Positions 59,126-64,000 of a stretch of DNA of 64,000 bases are shown here, one piece after another. The position numbers and the translations under genes were made by a program. Source of the stretch: Microvelia longipes. Lineage: Eukaryota; Arthropoda; Insecta; Hemiptera; Veliidae. The notes under the pieces are model-generated. The model saw only the letters and a program-made list of their open reading frames with translations, was not told where the DNA came from and ran no database searches. The stretch is taken from NCBI GenBank assembly GCA_018340805.1, contig JACMZG010001908.1:35552506-35616505 (forward strand), read 5' to 3'. The number at the start of each line of letters is the position of its first letter. The first letter of the stretch is position 1.

Positions 59126-59148
59126 TTTTTTACGAAACACCTGTTGTA

Positions 59149-59346
59149 ATGGGAGAAGATATTAGCAAGATGATAAGGTTCAGAACCCGTAATGAAATAA
59201 AGTTTGAGCCGAACTTAACATTTATAAAGAATTCCCCTGAGCCTCAGATTCATTTTATCAATTTAAATAAAAGTTTCGATCTATACGGAAGCCATGTTAT
59301 TATAAATACACCGTTTATAACATACGAGTACATTTATTTCAATTGA
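59149..59346 (+). other. Unrecognised 65-codon open frame
   Basis: ATG at 59149 to TGA at 59344-59346. The translation is of mixed composition, not simple-sequence (MGEDISKMIRFRTRNEIKFE at the start), and is not part of a repeat I see elsewhere in the window. No domain, signal peptide or splice sites are apparent, and the frame starts just after a family A tail fragment. It could be a short exon or a chance frame. Confidence 0.15.
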
Positions 59347-60157
59347 CCGCATGTAGGGAGCATTGTTAACGAGTAAGGCGCCTGGTTCTCCCTTTCAGAC
59401 CACAATTACCTAGCAAGACGTCATGCAGTGGTTGATTGGTTAATCATAGATAGCTTCTCACTATCATAGATGCCATCTATCATACTGTATGATATATAGA
59501 TTGAAATATCTTCCCACGGATTGGACCTCACATTAGTAGTCAAAAGGCGTTAGTAGATTTTTTGATGGTGCTAAAATTTTTCAACAAGATCTGAATGACA
59601 TTGATTATTGGTACTAAATACTGTATTGAATACTAATGCTAGATACAAGTTTAAACTATTGCGATCTTCAAATTTTATGACTAATGTAGTTTTAGAAAAT
59701 TTTACTATACCTAATCATTTCTTATGTTTTTATATTATATGATCGTTTATTTTTAATATATTCCTATATATGTACTGCGAATAGATTTGAGCGTCTCTTT
59801 ATTCTAAAATCTACTAACCCAATTTTTTCCTCCTTACAAGAACTTTTCCCTAATAGTAACTGTAGTAATAACAATGAAAGTTTCTCTCCACTTTTTCTCC
59901 CCTAAATATTTCCTTTATTTTAAATACATAATTTCTTTTTTCTTGAAAGTTTACTACTCAGCTATTAGAGGTTTTTGTTTCTTTTTTTCAGTTTGCTTAT
60001 AATAAAATATATAATTTATTTTCAACTATTAGTCACGATAACTAGTAAGGTTATACAAAAAGATCAATACCAATGGTTTTATTTTTAACTTATTGGAGGT
60101 ATCATGGTGGTAGTTATTATAATTTTTTCTCTTTTTTCTTATTCTTTATTTCGTATA
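59347..60157. other. A+T-rich DNA, nothing recognised
   Basis: No gene or repeat family was recognised. Confidence 0.45.
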
Positions 60158-60745
60158 CGTTTTTACTTTTCCTCATTTATACCGTAGGTATAAAGGAAAG
60201 GTATTGTGTTTGCCAAAAAAAATCCGAAACCGAAATATCACCGAAATTATTTGTTACAGGTGTTTTTTAAGACCTCCTGAGTAGTTTTCACAAAGTTGTC
60301 TGACTGTATGTTATCATTGTAGCTCCTAGTTCATTTATACTGGAGAGTTGGAACTTTGTACAAACATCAATCTATAGCTGTAGTTGTGCTATCCGAAAAA
60401 AAAATCTTTATGACGTCATTAACTTGCAATGATGACTCGGCGAAAATTTCGAAAAATCATAAAAAGCGGAAACATATTGTGATCGGGTTGAGATATGACA
60501 TGCGTGTAGCTATGTATAAAACTATCCTATGTGCTTAGTTTGATCTCATTATATGCATTAGTTTATTTTTAACCAAATAACTTGTGTACGCTTTTTAAAA
60601 AAATCAGGAAATAATGCAATTGAGTACAAATTCTGTCCAAGTATATACCATTACGTAAATAATTAAGTTCACTATGTTTAATCTCAATACGAGCAGTATC
60701 TCTATGATTTTTTCATAAAGGTTAAGCAGCATCGAGCGTGGTCAG
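60158..60745 (+). mobile_element. Family A repeat, ends inside the 5S-like segment
   Basis: Clean head (TTTTTACTTTTCCTCATTTA, CCGTAGGTATAAAGG), TCCGAAACCGAAATATCACC, TTATCATTGTAGCTCCTAG, ATGACGTCATTAACTTGCA, AAAATTTCGAAAAATCATAA and TGTGATCGGGTTGAGATATG appear in order, then GTTAAGCAGCATCGAGCGTG, where similarity stops at about 60745. The tail is absent. Frames at 60356-60538 (plus) and 60702-60896 (minus) are not considered genes. Confidence 0.75.
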
Positions 60746-61404
60746 AAAGAATGATAAAAGTGCAATGATTAGTTTTGTTCGGTTTCATACCGTACGAGGG
60801 AAATAGACCACAAAATCTAATCAACTCAGCTACCCACGTTCGATAAATGATAAATATTGTTTGGTCGCCTAGTTTGTGGTTGATACCAAGGAACAACGAT
60901 CCATTTTATTTGTAATTCTATGCAAAATAATAATGTGGTCATGATATCAACGTTGATTGTTTTTGACTGTAATATTTTTTAAATAATATTTATATGAGAA
61001 AATATTTATCTGAATTGATATTAGTAAGCAACTATAAATATTAGTTGAATTGAGTTTAAAACAATTTAGATTTCCTCATGGAATTATAAGTTTGCACCTA
61101 GTGTGGTGGGTAGCATTTTCTATTATTAAGGACAGTTGCAAACCTTACCTTTTCCTGCATTTGTATAAGCTGCGCCTATCGACAATTATCGCTTTTAGAG
61201 TTTACCTTGCTGTATCTACATTGCATATTTAAGTCCTAAAAGAATTGCTGGTAAGCAATTTTGCCAGTCGTTAAAATGCTTTATTTTTTTGATATTCTCA
61301 AGGACGAATGACCTAATGAGGTCGGGGTCATGTTGGAGAAGGAGGAGCATTTTTTGGAATGTCTATTCTATATATATATATATATAATATTAATATTATA
61401 TCTA

Positions 61405-61437
<33 letters not shown>

Positions 61438-62814
61438 ATATTTATGTGGCGTTTGTATATACTACATATCGTATGTATATATTGTATTCTTTTGTTCTAG
61501 GCGTATTCTGCTGAGAAAAATGACTTTTTAAAGCTTTTTCGAATTGAAATGAAACTTTACACAAAGATAATTTTTTTAATGTCCTGAAATGAATCTAAAA
61601 TTTAAAAAAAATTACAAAACATCAAAAAGTTTTCGTACGTGTACTACTATGTTTTTTAAACAGGTGTAAGAATTTATTATCAGCATTAGTTTCGATTTTA
61701 TCTATTGACGTATTTAACAATATGCAGACTCACGTTTTTTTTACTAAATTTGGAAATTCATTTATATCGTGGCAGTGTGCCTGTTATTTAAACTAATAAT
61801 ATAACAAAAAGACATAGAGCAATAACCATGTGGCCGCGAAGTGACCACACGAATCTTAGGGCCGCTTAACCGCGTAGCGGGCTTTTTTTCTTGTTTCATT
61901 TTTAAACCAGATATTAGCTGATCACGCATGTCTGATTTTTTACATGAGTTGGTATAGGAGTTTTCCTACTGGGTCAAGTAATTCACCCTGGAGGCTCAAT
62001 TTTCTAACCACAATCCATTTGTATTTATAATTTCTTTATATTAATTAAATCTATGTAAAATTAATTATCATTATTATTTATTTATTCAAAAAACTTTGCA
62101 AAGTATTTTAGAAATATTTGTAAATATTTTGCGTCCAGCTGTGATACTAACTAAGCAAGGTAGTCATCTAAATCAATTATTTCTGTACACTTTCCTCTAA
62201 TCCCAGCAATTTTGAAAAGAAAATGTTCTCTCCTTTTTAATTTTATCCTGCTTTTTTCTTAAAAATGAGTGAAAAATAAGGAAATATAGCCCTCACACCA
62301 ATTTTACTGTAAAGTAAAAATTCTGGACCAGTTTTCTCTTTGCCGAATAAATTAGCCATTCATAAAGAGTAATAATTTTCCCCAACCCTCTGTGCCCCGA
62401 ATTCCCCACCAGTCGTATAAAGTGATTTACTAATTTTTTTCTAAGCTTTGCGATAACTGCAATTATTTTACAATTTTTCCCTCTTAACTCTTGTATTTAT
62501 AAATTTTTGGTAGTTTAATTTTATGGTTCTTAAACTTGGCTTAATGGTGCCTAAAATATTAATTATTCAACTTACTTAAAGAAAACTCTAACAAGATTAT
62601 TTTAATTATAATAATTGAGAATAAATATTAACATTATATTTTTAATTTAATTAACATTTAATTATATTTTAATTATTTGTTTTAATTAATTTGGTTTTTC
62701 GTTTTTCAATAAAAACTTTAAAACTGGGTTACGCAAAAGTGTGGTTCTTTCTGTGAATACTCAATGTTTTAGATATCTGATATCCAATATAAATTAAGAA
62801 ATTATCAACCCAAG
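60746..62814. other. A+T-rich DNA with a (TA)n array and a family A fragment
   Basis: (TA)n at 61371-61440. A family A middle piece is at 61670-61718 (ATTATCAGCATTAGTTTCGA). A G+C-richer patch at 61829-61890 (CATGTGGCCGCGAAGTGACC, then CCGCGTAGCGGGC and a T-run) is unidentified. The frame 61050-61232 has no recognisable family. Confidence 0.45.
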
Positions 62815-63393
62815 TTTTCATTGGTAAATGAGAATATTAAATATTTAAATTTTTTTGTTGTAAGTAAAAAGGCGCAAGAAGTAGAGGCCGTGTTAACACA
62901 CTTTCTTGTTTAGGTTCATTGGTAAATGGGAATGTTAAACATCTACTTTTTTTGTTGAATCTAAAAAGGCGCAAAAAGTAGAGGTCGTGGTAACATACTT
63001 AATTGTTTAGGTTCATTGGTAAATGGGAAGTTAAACACCTATTTTTTTATTTGAAGTACAAAGGCGCAAAAAGTAGGGGTCGTGGTACATACTAATTGTT
63101 TAGGTTTCATTGGAAATAGGAATGTTTAAACATCTACTTTTTTTGTTGAATCTAAAAGGCGCAAAAAGTAGAGGTCGTGGTAACATACTTAATTGTTTAG
63201 TTCATTGGTAAATAGGATTGTTAAGCACCTATTTTTTTATTTTAAGTGAAATGGCGCAAAAGTAGAGGTCGTGGTAACATACTTATTTGTTTAGGTTTAT
63301 TGGTAAATGGGAATATTAAATATATAACTTTTTTTTGTATGTAACAAAGCGCGAAAACAGAGGTCGTGGTAATATACTTATTTGTTTAGGTAG
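62815..63393. repeat. Tandem array of six 94-98-bp units, two alternating types
   Basis: CATTGGTAAATG or variants start units at 62819, 62917, 63014, 63108, 63203 and 63298. Each unit has GGCGCAAAAAGTAGAGGTCG and TAACATACTTAATTGTTTAG. Units 2 and 4 share CATCTACTTTTTTTGTTGAA, while units 3 and 5 share CACCTATTTTTTTATTT, so the larger repeat period is a dimer of about 190 bp. Confidence 0.9.
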
Positions 63394-64000
63394 TAATACT
63401 GTTAGGTTGAAAGCGCTGTGCCAATAAAATAACTAATGTTGTTGACACACTCGTTCCATTACCTATAATGTCTATTCTGTTAATTTTATTTAACATTTTA
63501 GAACCTAGAGATCTATAAAACCTTTACATTTAGTTTTATGGATAAGCATGTAAATGCAAGGTATGTTCTCTTTTAGTGATATCTACAGGCTCTCTATTTT
63601 ACATTTAGATTCCATATTTGGCTCTCTGCTGTAAATTAAAGAAGCCCCTGAATTCCAAACCATAACTCAGGCAGATTCTTCTTGACCATAACTATGCCCG
63701 AGAAATTAAAAATCGTATATTTTATTACTTTTGATTAATTTTCTTTTATCTTTGTTAATACCGCTAATATTTTATTATTACGTTGTTATTATTTTCTTTG
63801 CCGCTTTTACTCTTTATTTTTGTTTTACTCTTGCGTTATAACTCATATTATGTATTTAAATGGTATTTCAATTTTTTTAGAATCAGATAATTTTATTGTT
63901 TAGTTTTATCTCTTCTTGAACTTCTTTTTTTTCTTTGCGTAAAAATTCTATTTCAAGGTAACTTAACTTTTATTTGGTTAAAAGAGAACAATGTGGCAAA
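63394..64000. other. A+T-rich DNA, nothing recognised
   Basis: No gene or repeat family was recognised up to the window end. Confidence 0.45.

Noticed and set aside
61829..61890. Bacterial-type terminator or contaminating sequence (CCGCGTAGCGGGC plus T-run)
   Set aside because: A single short stem in eukaryotic repeat-rich DNA; no bacterial gene is nearby.

Overview
The window looks like nuclear DNA of an arthropod, most likely an insect. It is strongly A+T-rich. It carries an APE-type non-LTR retrotransposon with an insect-style CCHC gag, a jockey-like LINE tail, many foldback and terminal-inverted-repeat elements, long (TA)n arrays, and almost no host coding sequence. Nothing looks bacterial: there are no operons, rRNA operons or CRISPR arrays. 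I see no complete host gene; the best candidate is one possible signal-peptide exon at 38111-38189.

The main coding object is a decayed LINE at about 14275-20156 (+). In order it holds a 5'-truncated gag-like ORF1 with CCHC knuckles, two adjacent hairpins, an ORF for a superfamily-1 helicase of the type found in positive-strand RNA viruses, and an endonuclease/reverse-transcriptase ORF whose ATG overlaps the helicase stop (ATGA). It ends in a 3' UTR hairpin and a (TCTAA)n tail. A helicase between gag and pol is unusual for a LINE and is the most interesting object here. This copy is broken by several frameshifts.

The rest is a dense set of repeats. Family A (about 800 bp when full length) has a 5' hairpin head, a segment resembling the 3' half of 5S rRNA including its internal promoter, and a tail with GAGCGAAGCGAGTCC motifs ending in TACCCGATTTT. 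There are more than a dozen copies or pieces, and several have amplified different internal segments into tandem arrays. Family B (three large copies at 21.8-24.3, 29.9-31.8 and 48.7-50.5 kb, plus relics) is partly palindromic, built from repeated tRNA-like modules with B-box sequences, and carries a long (TA)n array at a fixed internal position. Family C (27.3 and 43.4 kb) has long inverted repeats ending GTGCGAGAGACAC. Family D (5.9 and 58.6 kb) is a palindrome whose arms each carry a hammerhead-ribozyme-like core of the kind known from Penelope-like retroelements.

Layout: 0-5 kb, one MITE-like element and mostly featureless DNA; 5-6.8 kb, nested palindromes; 7.6-8.3 kb, 3' end of a second LINE; 8.5-14.1 kb, relics of families A and B; 14.3-20.2 kb, the helicase LINE; 21.8-32 kb, families B, satellite, C, A, B; 33-45.3 kb, family A copies, a MITE and a candidate exon; 47.1 kb, a purine-rich array; 48.7-52.7 kb, family B and a family A foldback; 53.7-55.6 kb, a large (TA)n block; 56.4-60.7 kb, families A and D; 62.8-63.4 kb, a tandem array with two alternating unit types. 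Repeat borders are read by eye and are approximate.
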